Shown: in pieces, positions 46,196 to 58,236 of the stretch
How the letters are laid out: every line of letters begins with the position of its first letter
How positions within the stretch are numbered: the first letter of the stretch is position 1
Assembly: GCF_029227915.1 (NCBI RefSeq)
Contig: NC_079881.1
Coordinates: forward strand, 17,709,501 to 17,769,500
Direction of reading: 5' to 3'
Length of the DNA: 60,000 nucleotides
Source of the DNA: Hydractinia symbiolongicarpus
Lineage: Eukaryota; Cnidaria; Hydrozoa; Anthoathecata; Hydractiniidae
Position numbers and translations under genes: made by a program
Notes under the pieces: generated by a model
What the model saw: only the letters and a program-made list of their open reading frames with translations
The model's database searches: none
Told to the model about the DNA's origin: nothing

Positions 46196-46884
46196 TAAAA
46201 TCATCTTTGCCCAAATCAAACAACGATGACTCAAGACGAACTTCATTACGTGATACATTTATATCTACTCGGGTAATTCCATCGAAAGCAAAGGTAGGCT
46301 TGGGAATACCAAAATATACCATGTCATACTCCATGTCATACTCCATGTCATACTCCATGTCATACTCCATGTCATACTCCTTCCCAGTATAGTTAGACAA
46401 ATCACCCTTAGCTTCAAATTTTATATTTTTGCTTATATAGCTTACATAACTTATAGACTTACTATTACCCTTCGTAACTATACTTGAGCCATGTCCACAA
46501 TGCACCCACAAACCAATGTCATCAATATACTGAGAAACGATAGACGTAACCAAAAACCTAGCATCTTCCTTATTTATCATATAATCTTTAACAGCTGCAC
46601 GAATAATCTCAGGACTAACATATCTTTTTTACGCTATTCACGACAAGATTAATACTAGGGCTTGGTGGGTTACCAGCAATAATCTTCAACACACATCCAC
46701 TATTCAAAGGAGTTGGGTTATCAGCAATAATCTTCTTGACCTTAATTTCATCGAACAACTCCTCATCAATATCACGCTCGTGATCAACAACTATAGAAAC
46801 CCTCCCTAACTTTTTATAGGGTTGTTCAAATTGAATCAAACTTGGCACACTTATGGATGTCCCAAAAGGAACAAAACGGAGCAA
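46196..46884 (-). pseudogene. Unknown ORF cut by the LINE insertion, with in-frame 12-bp repeat
   Basis: Two minus-strand frames, 46884-46615 and about 46606-46196, look like one gene with a one-base frameshift near 46610. The text includes GRVSIVVDHERDIDEELFDEI, YVSPEIIRAAVKDYM and IGLWVHCGHGSSIVTKG, then a YDME repeat (46321-46380), then FGIPKPTFAFDGITRVDINVS. Its C-terminal end is replaced by poly-Ile from the LINE's TTA tail, so the LINE inserted into it. I do not recognise the family. It may be another Polinton-type gene given the polymerase relic nearby, but that is a guess. Confidence 0.4.
46321..46380. repeat. 12-bp minisatellite, five exact units
   Basis: ATGTCATACTCC is repeated five times without variation. 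On the minus strand it reads as the tetrapeptide YDME in the unknown ORF. The uniform units point to recent slippage. Confidence 0.95.
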
Positions 46885-47480
46885 TAAAATTTTGCTTGCG
46901 TTAGCACATTTCCTGTGACGTCATCAGAGGCTTGAAATTTGTTAATAATGCTAGTATCTGCTTTAAATTTAATTACTTTAGTTCTTAATCGAATATTTAC
47001 ATTCTGTTTGAAGTTTCTAAAAGTTAAATAAAAATTATTTAACAGATGTTCCGGTTATAACATAGAGCGGAAAAAAGTTGCCAAAAATTGCCCGAAAATT
47101 CAGTTTTTTTCGATTTTCGGGTAAAACCCTAAAAAATCGGGAAATGAAACAAAGATGTGTTGTAAGTTTCAAGTTCTAAGGTTAATTCTAACAAGAGTTA
47201 TTATATTTTCCCCATTATAAGGATTTCATAAAACTTTTTAGGGGTAGTTTCGAGTAATAGTCAATATCAAAGCCTCTGAAAGGTATAGGACCTAAAAATT
47301 TGGCATGCAGGTGTCTAAAAGATAAATATTGAAACTCAGTAAGTATCATAGCCCTGCAACATAGCAATAAGGAGAGAGGGGGGGGGGGGGAATCCGCCCC
47401 CGCTCTCCCCGGACCGAATAGGGTTAACGAATATTTAGCTAGAACTATATGATGGAGGAAGAGTGACTGTCAATCTGAAC
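46885..47480. other. Spacer with a 12-G run
   Basis: No gene seen. 47379-47390 is a run of about 12 G followed by GGA-ATCCGCCCCC and then CTCTCCCC, a GC-rich island with hairpin potential in AT-rich DNA. It may mark the edge of a repeat. Confidence 0.4.
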
Positions 47481-47483
47481 TTT

Positions 47484-47707
47484 TGTTAAGTCACAATCCT
47501 GATGCAAGTTCCTTAATAGCAAGATGGATGAAAGAGCTATTATCACTTAGTGGTATAAACACTACAATTTTTAAGGCGCATTCTACGAGGTCTGCTTTCA
47601 CTTCAAAGGCAAGCAGAACACGTCTATTTGAGAGGGATATTCCTACAAGGGGAACTTGGGAAAAAAATGACAAACGTTTTATAAAAAAGATTTTGATAAG
47701 ACATTGA
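47484..47707 (+). pseudogene. Tyrosine recombinase C-terminal fragment (DIRS/Crypton-like)
   Basis: The frame reads SHNPDASSLIARWMKELLSLSG followed by TIFKAHSTRSAFTSKAS, containing the HxxR box of tyrosine recombinases as found in DIRS-like and Crypton elements. The region where the Gly-x-Trp and catalytic Tyr should follow is altered (GTWEKNDKRFIKK) and no tyrosine is found, so it is inactive. Only about 75 codons remain. Confidence 0.65.
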
Positions 47708-48520
47708 TACGAAATTGCAGTCTCCACAGTGTGGAGGCGATTAGGTTATAAGAGTCCAGTTTTAATCGACTAAGATTCTTATGAAAGAGCAGATGTGGTT
47801 ATGTTATAAAAAAATAATCCAGATTCAAATCCTGGCCAAAGTAGTAATAATGTCTATTATAATAAGAAAATAATAAACAGCTCCTTGCCTCGGCGATAAG
47901 GTTGTAAGAATTCAGAACAAATCTTTCTTCAATATTGTTCATAAAATCTAAATTACATTACAGGACGCTTAGCGCCCTGATGCAACTTAATTTATATTTA
48001 AAAGTTTCATTTAATAAATTATTCATATTTGGCAGGTTTTGCAAGTAGCAATAAGAATTTACATTTTTAACGTTAATTTATATTTAGACGCCGTAAGATG
48101 GGAGTGTCTTGCGTGCCTAATTAATTACGTATGAGAAGTCAATTGTTTTTCTATCACTACCTCTCCATAACGTTTCGTTGATTAAACTCACTATTAGCAC
48201 AGGAGTAAGGTGAAATAAAATGCAGGGAGCATAAAATACCTGCGGTCTATCCGGTTAAAGTTATGTAACTTGCAAAAGGTATTGCTTTTTTTGAATAGGG
48301 AGTAACTTTTTTGTAATTATTTGCATCTATGTAAAATGTAGAATGTTGTAGGATTTCGTAAATGCGTGTTGGCCATCAGATTAACGAGATGCTGCTTAAG
48401 AAATATACGTGGGTACTGCGGATAAAACACAGGTTAGATATGAAAGAAATGTCTTTCTAGAGAAATGACGTATTTACTCCCATTGACGTCATTATATTGT
48501 TTTGCGTATCCCTACCATCT
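47708..48520. other. Spacer, no gene seen
   Basis: AT-rich DNA without a supportable coding region between the recombinase fragment and the mini-Helitron pair. Confidence 0.4.
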
Positions 48521-48696
48521 TCTCTATTATAATAGCCGTATTCCGTCTGTCTGTCTCTGCTCGGACCCCCGCTGAGTTAGAAAATGATGTTACGGAAACA
48601 CGAATATCAAATGCGATATATTTTTATCCACTTTGTTGCGACGGGTAAATATAAAGGACGGGCGAACCCGTGGATTTTTCCACGGGCAACGACTAG
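48521..48696 (+). mobile_element. Mini-Helitron, 176 bp, first of a tandem pair
   Basis: Starts TCTCTATTATAATAGCCG. Ends with a perfect stem-loop CCCGTGGA-TTTT-TCCACGGG (48667-48686) followed by CAACGA and CTAG at 48696. This is the Helitron terminal layout in miniature. No coding capacity. Confidence 0.75.
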
Positions 48697-48873
48697 TCTC
48701 TATTATAATAGCCGTATTCCGTCTGTCTGTCTCTGCGCGTACCCCCCGCTGAGTTAGAAAATGATGTTACGGAAACACGAATGTCAAATGTGATATATTT
48801 TTATTCACTTTGTTGCGACGGGTAAATATAAAGGACGGGCAAACCCGTAGATTTTTCCACGGGCAACGACTAG
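48697..48873 (+). mobile_element. Mini-Helitron, 177 bp, second of a tandem pair
   Basis: Begins with TCTCTATTATAATAG immediately after the CTAG of the first copy and ends CTAG at 48873 before a host T. It differs from its neighbour by scattered substitutions, including one in the stem (CCCGTAGA), so the pair is not brand new. Confidence 0.75.
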
Positions 48874-49667
48874 TTAAATATAATATTCTAAACATGTATC
48901 AAGTTCAATGAATGGCTATCAATATTGCATGGCAAAATACTTTCGTGTGCAGATGTGACGTTATCTTCGTTTTCAATGACGTCGGTGATATTACTTTTTA
49001 TATGAAATTAAGAATAATATAGATACACATTTGACACACTCTATAAGAATATTCAAAATAAAAGCTTATCTTGAAATTTTGCTTGCATGATTGTGAACTT
49101 AGGGATTTTTATTAGTTGTTAACTCATATAAACTTGTAGAAGAGAGTTACGGATCACGGAATTCAATAAAGATTTTTCAAAAACTAATTAAAAAAACTCA
49201 TGGGCAACTTTTCAAGCTTTTGTGTATGGCCGCAACACTTCTTTTTTCATAGGAAACTAAATTTGACTAATAATTAACATTTCAATACACCAGTACATAA
49301 AAGACAGCGTGTTTATAGCAAATTGTATTGTAACCAATGAAGATATTTACACTTCTACGCAAATACGCTTATCATATCATCGTGAAAACCTTAGCAATGG
49401 TGTTGAATTGTACAATTATATTATCTGCGGTGGAGAGTCAATGATTAGATTAACATCCTTTTCGGTCAAAGCATATTTTTCTAAAACACATTGCAAAAGA
49501 GAGCACTGGAAATACGAACCTAAATCTATAATATGCATAATAAAAACATGTGTCTATTCTATCTAATAAATAAATGTAAACCTGACAAAAATAAGCGATA
49601 CTGTTTCGCAAATTAGTTTATAGGATCCCGTTCCTGTGGTATAGCGTTTTTACTTTCCATCAAAACA
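48874..49667. other. 3' flank of the claudin-like gene
   Basis: No independent gene is supported. On the minus strand this contains the claudin 3'UTR; possible poly(A) signals (TTTATT on the plus strand) occur, but none is close enough to assign. Confidence 0.3.
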
Positions 49668-50135
49668 TCAACATCTTTCAACCAACACACCAACAATGCC
49701 AGCTCCCACAGAAGCCAATGCCCCAATCCAACCCAATATATAGCTCCAGCCATACTTTGTAACGTCCTTGTTGTACGGATGTTTGTCTGTGTAGATGGCT
49801 AATGCGATGACCATGCAAGCTGCTGCACAGAACAAGAGGATGGCTCCAATAAGTGCTTTAATCTTATCTGAAAACAAACCTATAATAGCGACTAAAACAG
49901 CCGGTACTGACAGCAAACAGGCGATGACTGAAAAAGCTCGAGTTGCACGGAACCAGTCTTTTTCTGATAAGAATTCGCTGACGTCATTGCATGTATCAAG
50001 GATACAAGTTTTCCATAAACCAGTTTTAGAATCCACCTGTGTACCTTTTCTCCATGAATTGCCACCAGTTCCAGCAGCTAGAAAAATGAATGCTCCAATG
50101 GAGGCAATTAAGAATAAGATTTTACCAACAGCCAT
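49668..50135 (-). CDS. Claudin/PMP22/EMP-like four-pass membrane protein
   Basis: 155 aa in one coding exon. Four hydrophobic segments at about 4-24, 67-88, 92-116 and 131-152. The first extracellular loop has the family signature: W28, GLW at 39-41, C44 and C49, i.e. W-GLW-C-C. Length is a little below typical claudins (about 200 aa), and the C-terminal tail is only a few residues with no PDZ ligand, so it may be nearer to PMP22/EMP-type members than to tight-junction claudins. The start at ATG 50135 is chosen because a splice acceptor (TTTCAG) lies 19 bases upstream, so the longer reading frame is intronic. Confidence 0.8.
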   Translation of the reverse strand: MAVGKILFLIASIGAFIFLAAGTGGNSWRKGTQVDSKTGLWKTCILDTCNDVSEFLSEKDWFRATRAFSVIACLLSVPAVLVAIIGLFSDKIKALIGAILLFCAAACMVIALAIYTDKHPYNKDVTKYGWSYILGWIGALASVGAGIVGVLVERC

Positions 50136-50723
50136 CTCTTCTGCGGATGAAAGTCTGAAAGCAATATAAAGGATCAAACGTTAGATGTTATCATGTCAAA
50201 AGCACACTAAACCAATAACGAATCGTTTTTACCATGTGTACAACAACTAACTTTTACACACACCACATGCAGAGAGAATCACAGTTTTCGCCAGTTAAGT
50301 TACATTAAAATGTAAAAACTTCAAAGTACATTTTTGATTTAAAAATCGATCGGAAAATTGCTTTAAGTTTAAAACGAGTTGGGTAGGAAAACGTTTGTTT
50401 TTGTTTTTATTAACTTATTACTAATTTAGCTCGTCACTGTGAATTCAACCTTCAACTTTTATTTCCAATCAGATCATACAAAGCTGATTTTAATTTAAGA
50501 ACATGTCGTTTTGTCTTACTTGCAAAATGTCAAAATAGAATTTAATCGCCAAGTTATTGCTTTCTTTAGAAAGAAGCAGATGCATAGTCAATGACTTCGG
50601 CATTGATTTCGCAAAAGAAAATGCCCTACCTTTTTTACTTTGATAACAAAATATCCAAGAAAATTGATCAGAATATTAATTTCTGATTCCAAATAAAAAT
50701 AATTGTAGAGAAAAACGACGTAC

Positions 50724-50770
50724 CTTCTATCTTCTTGCAGAACTAAACTGAATGAACCAACTCCCACTTT
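50724..50770 (-). promoter_or_regulatory. Probable 5'UTR exon and start region of the claudin-like gene
   Basis: A consensus donor (AGAAG|GTACGT, intron starting at 50723) pairs with the acceptor before 50154, giving a 5'UTR intron of about 570 bp. A TCAGTTT word near 50750 could be an initiator. The transcription start is not determined; a TTTAAATATTTT word lies near 50865 but is too far for a TATA box unless the exon is longer. Confidence 0.45.
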
Positions 50771-52940
50771 TTTACAACTTTATTTCAACGAAAGAAACCG
50801 TCCTACTTAAAGTCGATCTGCTTTCCTTTGAATAGGACAAGCAGTGTAAAGAGTGCGCACTAAAATATTTAAACTACATAACAATGAAATCATACAAGAC
50901 TCTAATTTGTCATTAAATATTATTGTACCGCCTAATTATTAACTTATTTATTACTCATTCATTCTATCCTCAATGCTTTCTTTAAGTTTAGAATTCACAT
51001 TTTATCGAGTAAGGTTATATATTTTTAAATCGGTTAAATCCGATACATATCGGAATTAAAACCGGGCGTTGCTTTAATCTAGAATAATGAAAATATTCCA
51101 TTCCATACCATTCTCGTCCAGAAACTGAAGATGAAAAAGCGTTATAATAGTCTTAGTCCTAAAAGTACTTCTAATATGCTATACATTTTATTTAAAAGCT
51201 GAAAAAACTGTTTGTAGATATGCTTAAGCAACGCCTGACCTCGATTTCCCCAACTTAAAATACAGGACAAACAGCGTTCATTGAATGAAATGATAAAGCA
51301 CCAATCAAATAACAATATTACATCTGTTGTAGCAATTTAAAGTAAAAAAACGGACCATGGAAATATAACTTTAGGCAAGTCTTAAAAAATATTGGCTGTA
51401 TATTAGATCTTATTTTTTCCTTGTTTTGTACAAAAGGCTTTATTAGCATCTAAAAAATAAATTTTTAAACTATTGTTTATTTACTTTTTTACTTTTTCTT
51501 TCGTCTTTTTTCTTATTATTTTTTCCCAAAAGCATAAAAGCCATGCCGACATGTTTGTCCCAATTTATTATATAAAACAAGAATATAAAAATTAATAATT
51601 TAGTATTATGAAAAGCCCTACACAAAAAGTAAAAAACATTCCTTCACTCGCTTTTTTCCGTGTTGAGCAAAGTATAACAACTTCGCTCGAAGGTCTCTTT
51701 CTTTTTATGATCTTCTGACTCACGTATGGAACTTGACAAATATGATTTAGGATTTAGGACGTGCAAGCATAGCATGTACTCAAATACACACCCCTAAGAT
51801 ATTCAACTTCGTCCCAGTCCTTTGTAAGGGGAATATCACGAACCGAATTGAGAATGGCGAATTTGGCGGTGAATTAACTTCAAAATATATTTTTGATTTT
51901 CCCGTGAAATGATAAACATGCGGCAATTTTAAAATACTGAATGTAAGCACTCAGTTATTTTGAATTTTGTCCAGTAATGAGTTTTTTCAAAGAATTAACA
52001 CTGAATATTGCGTTAGGATGAAGTTCACAGCGAAATATTTCGCCGCTATAAAGTAGAAACTGATCCTGCATTTTAGCGAAGCGAATGTTCTGAGGCAAAA
52101 TCAGAAATAATAAAACTGTGCATGCTCAGATACATTTTGCCGGCGAATTCGTCGTCAAATTCACTTCGTGAAAATCTGCTCTTAGGCCTTTTATATTTGG
52201 ACGGCCTGGACAAGGCCCTGGCCGGTACGCTATTTTGACTACTACTAATTTAATCCGTTTTCTGCGCGCTAAGCGAGATGTTCTATTATGAGACCTTATG
52301 AAAAGTCATAACGTCGAGGTGTAGCCTTGAGCTTTTTATACGTAATAGGATACATTGAAGGAGTGTTGCGTTTCCTTCGATTATTATGTAATCTATTGTA
52401 ATATTATGTAATCGCTGTTGTAAACAAAAAGTTCAGGAACCATGACTAAAATTGAACAATAATCTACAGAGTATACAATAATTTATGCTCTGTTTATATG
52501 ATAAACAAGTTATCGCACATAGTCTCGAAAAATATCATATATATAATACACTCGCCTACGGGCTCGTGATGTATTTACACGAATATATCTCCGAAAATTT
52601 TCTCAGGACTGTGCGATCACTACTACTGTAATTTTTGTTGAGACTTTTTTATAAAAACTCCGGTTAAATTGAACCTTGCATAACTCAAACATTCGTTAAC
52701 TCAACCCATTTTTCTTCCCCACAACAATGCCAATATAGTGATTATTGGTGATTTTTAATTTTATAATTAATTTTTTGTAAAAAAGGTGTTACGAAACTAG
52801 TGTCGCAAACTTTTTGTTTGTTACATGAAATAGTATTTATCAATCAGATTCCTATATGCCAAATATTTCGTTTCCACCTCTCAGATCGTTAGATCTCAGC
52901 TATTACTTAAAACTACCTCTGAAATCTATTGTAGTATTAA
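50771..52940. other. Long gene-free stretch
   Basis: About 2.2 kb without a supported gene, RNA or complete mobile element. Its first 100-200 bp probably include the claudin promoter. The rest is AT-rich with no long open frames. Confidence 0.4.
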
Positions 52941-52941
52941 T

Positions 52942-53340
52942 CTAGTTCGTTGAACATCCACTTAGGCAGAAGAACAATGGAAGGGATCCGTAATAATAAT
53001 GTTGATGTCAGCAATGACCCGTCTGTGCTACAAAAGATATTTTTTCAGAAATTCGTTTACCCGTTGCCTTTAATGTGAGTTTGAAAAGATGATGAAGGAA
53101 GCGTATAAAATCATGTGGTTTCGACGAATCTTATTTTAAAAAAACATTTGTACACATTTCCCTCCATTGTGTAAAGGTTGAAATGTTGATCTAGAAAATT
53201 TGTAGCATCATATATTTTCGACGAACGGTTACAATAATATCAGATTTTTGGTTACGTTCTAACGTTTATAAAAATCAAATGACAGATCTTTCCTACTGTT
53301 CTTTATGTTAAGTGGAATTTTTCACGGGCTATCTAATAGT
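52942..53340. mobile_element. Degraded Helitron-like fragments facing outward
   Basis: A minus-strand Helitron 3' end (AAGTGGATGTTCAACGAACTAG, cut at CTAG 52945-52942) is followed by related family text. A degraded plus-strand 3' end (AGTGGAATTTTTCACGGGC) lies near 53315-53335. Two elements in opposite orientation, both eroded; the inner boundaries are unclear. Confidence 0.4.
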
Positions 53341-53522
53341 TCTTTTTGAAACCCTTGATAATTGGTAAAAATATATTAACTTTCGTTAGGATTTTATTAG
53401 AACTTGAACCTCAACACAATTAATTAAAATAACTATTTTCAATTTTACAACAATAACTAGAACATTATATGATTACGGGGGACTAATTTACTACATAACA
53501 CAACATATTCCTAGCTAACGAT

Positions 53523-56500
53523 TTAACAGTTCAACTTTGAAATTTCATGATCAACCACAATATCATCTCCTACATCGAACTTTTTATATAAACTCCTCGA
53601 ACCTCTTAAACATATTAAACCAGATCTCAACAGAGCAAAACAAAGTTTTGTGCGTATATGTGTGACTGCAGTTGAAATGGGTATGTTCTTCTTATCCGCT
53701 GTCATTTCCAAAAGTCGACTGTAGAAAGTGATGCATTCGCGACCCATGCTTCCGTGAATTGAAAATATAAGCGGCGTGAAACTGCCATTATCAACACTCA
53801 AAATTCTACGATTGTAATTTCTTCTCGTTCTCGTTTGAAATGAAAGATTGTTGTAAAGTTTGGTTGTTGTACCTCGAGGCAGTGGGGTCAAAAACCCTTA
53901 CGTCAAAAAATGCCTGTTGGCCGTTTATCCAAAAATAACGAGCACGAATGTCCGGTCTACAATCATCACCGGTTTTTACACTCTTTAAATCGAAACGTTC
54001 TCCAGTCAGCAGTAGCAAATTTGGTTCTAACTGTACGTCATGATAAACATCCTTGAGTAACTTTGATGTGAGGTTACGAATGTCGTTGTGACGTCTCGTA
54101 ACAAAGCCACCCATCTTACACTTCATGCTGTGTTCAACGTCAAATCGAGCTCCACAAACGCAACTGCTGGGTAAGTTGGGAATGCTCCAAGTGTAGCGTA
54201 GACGCATAGCATCCCAAAACTCTTGCTTGTTGAGATAAAAACCTTGCTCAGTTATTGGCATAACATTGAGCCAATTGGAGACTCTTTTTTGTTGGTTGAT
54301 GTCGTTTACCTTAACTTGCTTCACCGTCATGTTATTTCTGCATAGGGCCAGATTCTTTTTCTGGATATCCAATTTTAAAGTTCTAACTTGTGCTTTAGCT
54401 GTTTTTGTTTTTCCAACATCGTAGATACCGTCAATGTCTTGCTTTTTGATAGAGTTGACAAGACATTTTGTGATCATTCTCGAATTATTAAATTGTACTT
54501 GTGCGTCGTCAGGAAAAATAGTGAGATTCAATCCTCCAAGTCGTGTGGGAAATAATAGCAAAAGCCTTTCGTTTTCGAAGCATAGATGACCACCAGTTAT
54601 CGCCGGTATGAATTCGTTTCTGACGACTGTCTCTATCGGTTGAAGTAATTTTTTTATGTCAGGAATGGTCCGTAGAAGAAATGTCAATTTAGCTTTAAAA
54701 CCGGTTACAAACGCACAATAAGATGATTGAGGTTCAGCAATCTTTGATAGAAGTTTTAGCTGTTCAACTAAACTTGTAACTTTGCTATTAACATATTCAA
54801 TCTTGTAAGACTGACTACCAATGACTGCACCGAGATGACGTTGACCAGTCGATGTTACCAAAATATTAGAATCTGCAAAGATTTGCTCAGCACTAAGTAG
54901 ATACTCTTGTTTCACAATTAGATGGGATTTAGTCGCTTTCGGGAAGTAGCCGTATTTCGGACCGATGTCAACGATTTTCGACCAAAATTCTTTAATTTCG
55001 TAAAGTTTTCCAGCAACAGTAAAATCATCAGCGTATGCAACCTCTTTAAGGGTGTGGTCATTCGAACGCGTATTGTTGAAAAGTGCTTTCAACAATGGTA
55101 TGATTCCAATAACATACGAAACCATCGACGTCGGATCGCCCTGTGTGGTGCCTTCCCTCGAAAGAATCTCCTTTCCGCCTATCACGAATAAACGTGCAGG
55201 TACAGCATAACAGTTGTTAATGAACGTAGCAATCATTGGGCATAACTTCGAAATGTTATGCAGCATTACCTTTCTATTAATTGAGTTAAAGGCATTCTCA
55301 GCATCGATTAGAAGAACAGCCTCAGTATCATCGTTGTAGAAAATGTCATGCATCGCATAGACGGCTGCTTGAACACCAGCATTTTGACCAGCACAAACTT
55401 GTAACGAACCTGCTGCTTTAATTACGTCATTTTTAGATATATTTATCACAATCTTCCCAACTATTCTACGAAGCACCTCACTAACACCAATTTGTCGTAA
55501 ACCAGGATTTTTGTTTAACGGTATTAAACGGCAAGCAACAAAAGCTTCAAGCGGAGATCTATCAGATTCTGGAATATATTCAATACACAGCTTCTTTGTT
55601 AACTCGGCTATGGCTTTACGTAGATCAGTATTGGTTGTACCAAATGTGGACGAGCAAAGTATACGTCTCCATCCGTCAGCATCCAAACCTGACGGACTAG
55701 AACCACCTTTGGTATACGTGGCAGCTTTCAATACCATGTCTTCATCAATGATATCAAAAACAATATCATGGATTCGCTGTGACGGTTGATCTATTAACGT
55801 ATCTTCGCTAAGATTCCCCTGATCTGGATGTTTTTGTTCCAATAATAATAATGTCTCGTCGTTAAGTGGAAGGATACCTTGCGTCATGTTGTCAGTTAAT
55901 AATTGCAAAGCACTGTCGATATTTCCCTTCTGCATGAACAATCGAAACTTTTTCGAAATAGATGAAATATCACTTTTCGGATTTGGTGGTTGAAGTCTTT
56001 TTTGAATAGCAACAGCTTCATCAAAAAGTTCTAACAATTCGCCGTTCTCCCATAGTGTCAAGGGTCGTACTAAAGCTTTTGTATGGTCTTTTGATTTCGA
56101 CTTCTTGCTGGGTTTTTGTAACAACAGTGAAGGCATTACATGAAGTGCTTTTAACGAAATAGGTTTCATCGGCGAATCGTCGATCCAAAGATTTATAAGA
56201 CGTGTCATTTCTCGAATAAACGATTTTCCAGCCGCACCAGAAGGTAGTAAAAACAAATTCTTTTTCCAATAAACTATTCTTTCATATGTATAGTCTAAAT
56301 CATGCGTGAATTTTGATCCTGGAATACTCTTCCAATATAAATTTTCATTTACTACAGTTGTTGGAATAATTCGTTCGGCAGCTGGTTGGCTTGAAGAGTT
56401 TGTAATTGTCGCTTCATTTGTTTTTCGTAAACATGTTCTAAGATGAATATTCAAACCTTTATATGTGGTAAAAGTTCTCGTATTACAGGAGTTGCATCTG

Positions 56501-56676
56501 AATGATGTAAAAGATGTCGCCAATTGAATTGGTTGCGCGGAACTGCCATTTGCGTTTGAATTTCGATTCGATTCGTTATTCACCAGCGGTCGATTTAAAG
56601 GGGCCATAACAAGTACCAGTAATTTCGCGGCAAAGTTAATCTGCTTAATACGTTTAGTCACGAACAAAAACTTCAC
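53523..56676 (-). pseudogene. RLE-type LINE protein (R2/NeSL-like): zinc finger, reverse transcriptase, restriction-like endonuclease
   Basis: The main frame (56676 to 53806) is 956 codons; translation probably starts at Met24. A CCHC finger lies at C61, C64, H78, C82. RT motifs: LIDAENAF (456-463), EGTTQGDP (508-515) and YADDF (548-552). Near the C-terminus a C839-C841-H849-C853 knuckle precedes RRHNDIR, then RPDIRARYFW and FFDVRVF, matching a restriction-like PD-(D/E)xK endonuclease in place of APE. A one-base frameshift near 53840 separates the last 100 or so residues (GSFTPLIFS...RSGLICLRGSR), which continue in another frame to 53523. Everything else is open, so the copy is young. Such LINEs often insert at preferred sites. 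Confidence 0.8.
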
Positions 56677-56979
56677 ATTTACTGCTTTGTTTCACATTTC
56701 CAATTAACCGTTAGGGAAAAACGTCCGCCATGTTCGAAGTCATTGCATTGTTGTATCATTAAAAATTAATGTTATGCACGAATATTGGATTTTTGGACGA
56801 TTTTTAGCATGTTTTTATGCAAACTACATAAAAAAACAGAAACACTCATTGAGATGTAATACTGATATTTGTTCACTTCACTTTGCAAAGTAAATTATAT
56901 TCTTCACAATTTTCTTTAACAAATTCTATAAAACATCGCCTATAAAATTGTTCTGTAATTTACCAAACTTTACTGTTAT
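56677..56979. other. 5' flank of the RLE LINE
   Basis: Probably includes the LINE 5'UTR. No other feature is visible before the Helitron-like repeat. Confidence 0.35.
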
Positions 56980-57560
56980 AATAGTATTGACGTCAAAGGA
57001 AAGCATATTAAATTAATGAAACCATTGCAGTGCACTTATAACTTTAAGGCCAAATAACTTGGAAACGAGGTGGTGACGTCAATGATTTTTCACCGCGTGG
57101 GTAACTAGGGACCACCTGGGACCAATTTGGGTAAGTTTTCCAAACCTGGGTCCCCAAATCCGTTTCGGAATGGACGGGTTGATGACGTCATCAAAAACCT
57201 TCAAATCCCAATATCTCTGCAACCGTTTGTCAAAGATACATGATCCTATGCATTTTTTTGATCAGCGTTTCAAGATCTACGCGATGAAGGCATTAGATAT
57301 ATAAAGTTCTGGAAAAATTTTTGCTGACGTAAGCAAAATATTTAAACCCTTATATCTCACTAACCGCTCATCAAAAGCGCATGATCATATACATTTTCTT
57401 GATCAACATTTTAAGCTCTACACAATAGAGGCAACGTGAAAACAAGGTTCTAAATTATTTTTTTAATGTATGGGTTGCTGACGTCATTAAAATCTAAATG
57501 ATGCTTCTTTTTCGTTTTTAGTCTGCACAAGTGGATTTTTCCACGGGCTTTATCGATTAG
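56980..57560 (+). mobile_element. Helitron-like element with internal repeats and TGACGTCA palindromes
   Basis: The 3' end is a GTGGA-TTTTT-CCAC stem-loop (about 57531-57544) followed by GGGCTTTATCGATTAG at 57560, a mutated CTAG before a host T. The interior is the reverse-complement counterpart of 27552-27985. Internal units of about 150 bp each carry GATGACGTCATC/GCTGACG-type palindromes, a TGATC-AACATTT block and an AGGCAACG block. The 5' end near 56975 (GTTATAATAG) is eroded. No coding capacity. Confidence 0.6.
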
Positions 57561-58236
57561 TAATAGTAATAATAGATTAAAGTTCATACCTTTGTTACTA
57601 TTAAAATAAATTAATAAACTGAGTAAACATTTGAATTAATATTCGTTATGCTACACAAATTCTGCTATGAAATACAGGAATCAAATTAATAAAAGTCTTC
57701 TATATTCGTTTAGCTCTTAAAGTTAATTCACACGAGTTTAAAAATTGGTGCATGAAAATTGGTATAAGGAATTGTCTAGAATGTTCTAAATTATCTTTCG
57801 TATGGTTGTACGTTCTTTTAAAAAAGGTTACAAGCGGAGTCATTTATGATAAGATGACATTAGTTTTAGAACAAAATACGAAATATTGTTCAAGTTTACA
57901 GTCCAGTTTTGCTAATTTTGTTGAAAGGTTTGTATGATTGTGTGTAGATTGTTAATTAAGACATTAATTGATTGATTTTTAATTAAGACATGTGTGACAT
58001 TTCGTAAAGATTTGCATCAACTTTGCATAACATATCCTACGTGCAAGCTTATTTACAATTCAGATCAAAAATATCGTTAAAAATTAGTGTAAAATCTTAT
58101 TACATTATACGAATTGTTACCATTCTTATACAAATTATATAACCAAAGAAACAAAAAAATTGTACCCACTTATTAACCAGGTAATTTAAACGATCATTAA
58201 ACGTTAGTAGACGTTATGTCACTTCCTTTGCATTGT
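57561..58236. other. 3' flank of the MYND gene
   Basis: AT-rich, no supported gene. It includes the 3'UTR of the minus-strand MYND gene; no clear poly(A) signal is assigned. Confidence 0.35.

Noticed and set aside
47371-47420. G-run and C-run as a telomere or rearrangement mark
   Set aside because: There is no telomeric repeat unit; it is a simple G tract next to GC-rich repeat text.
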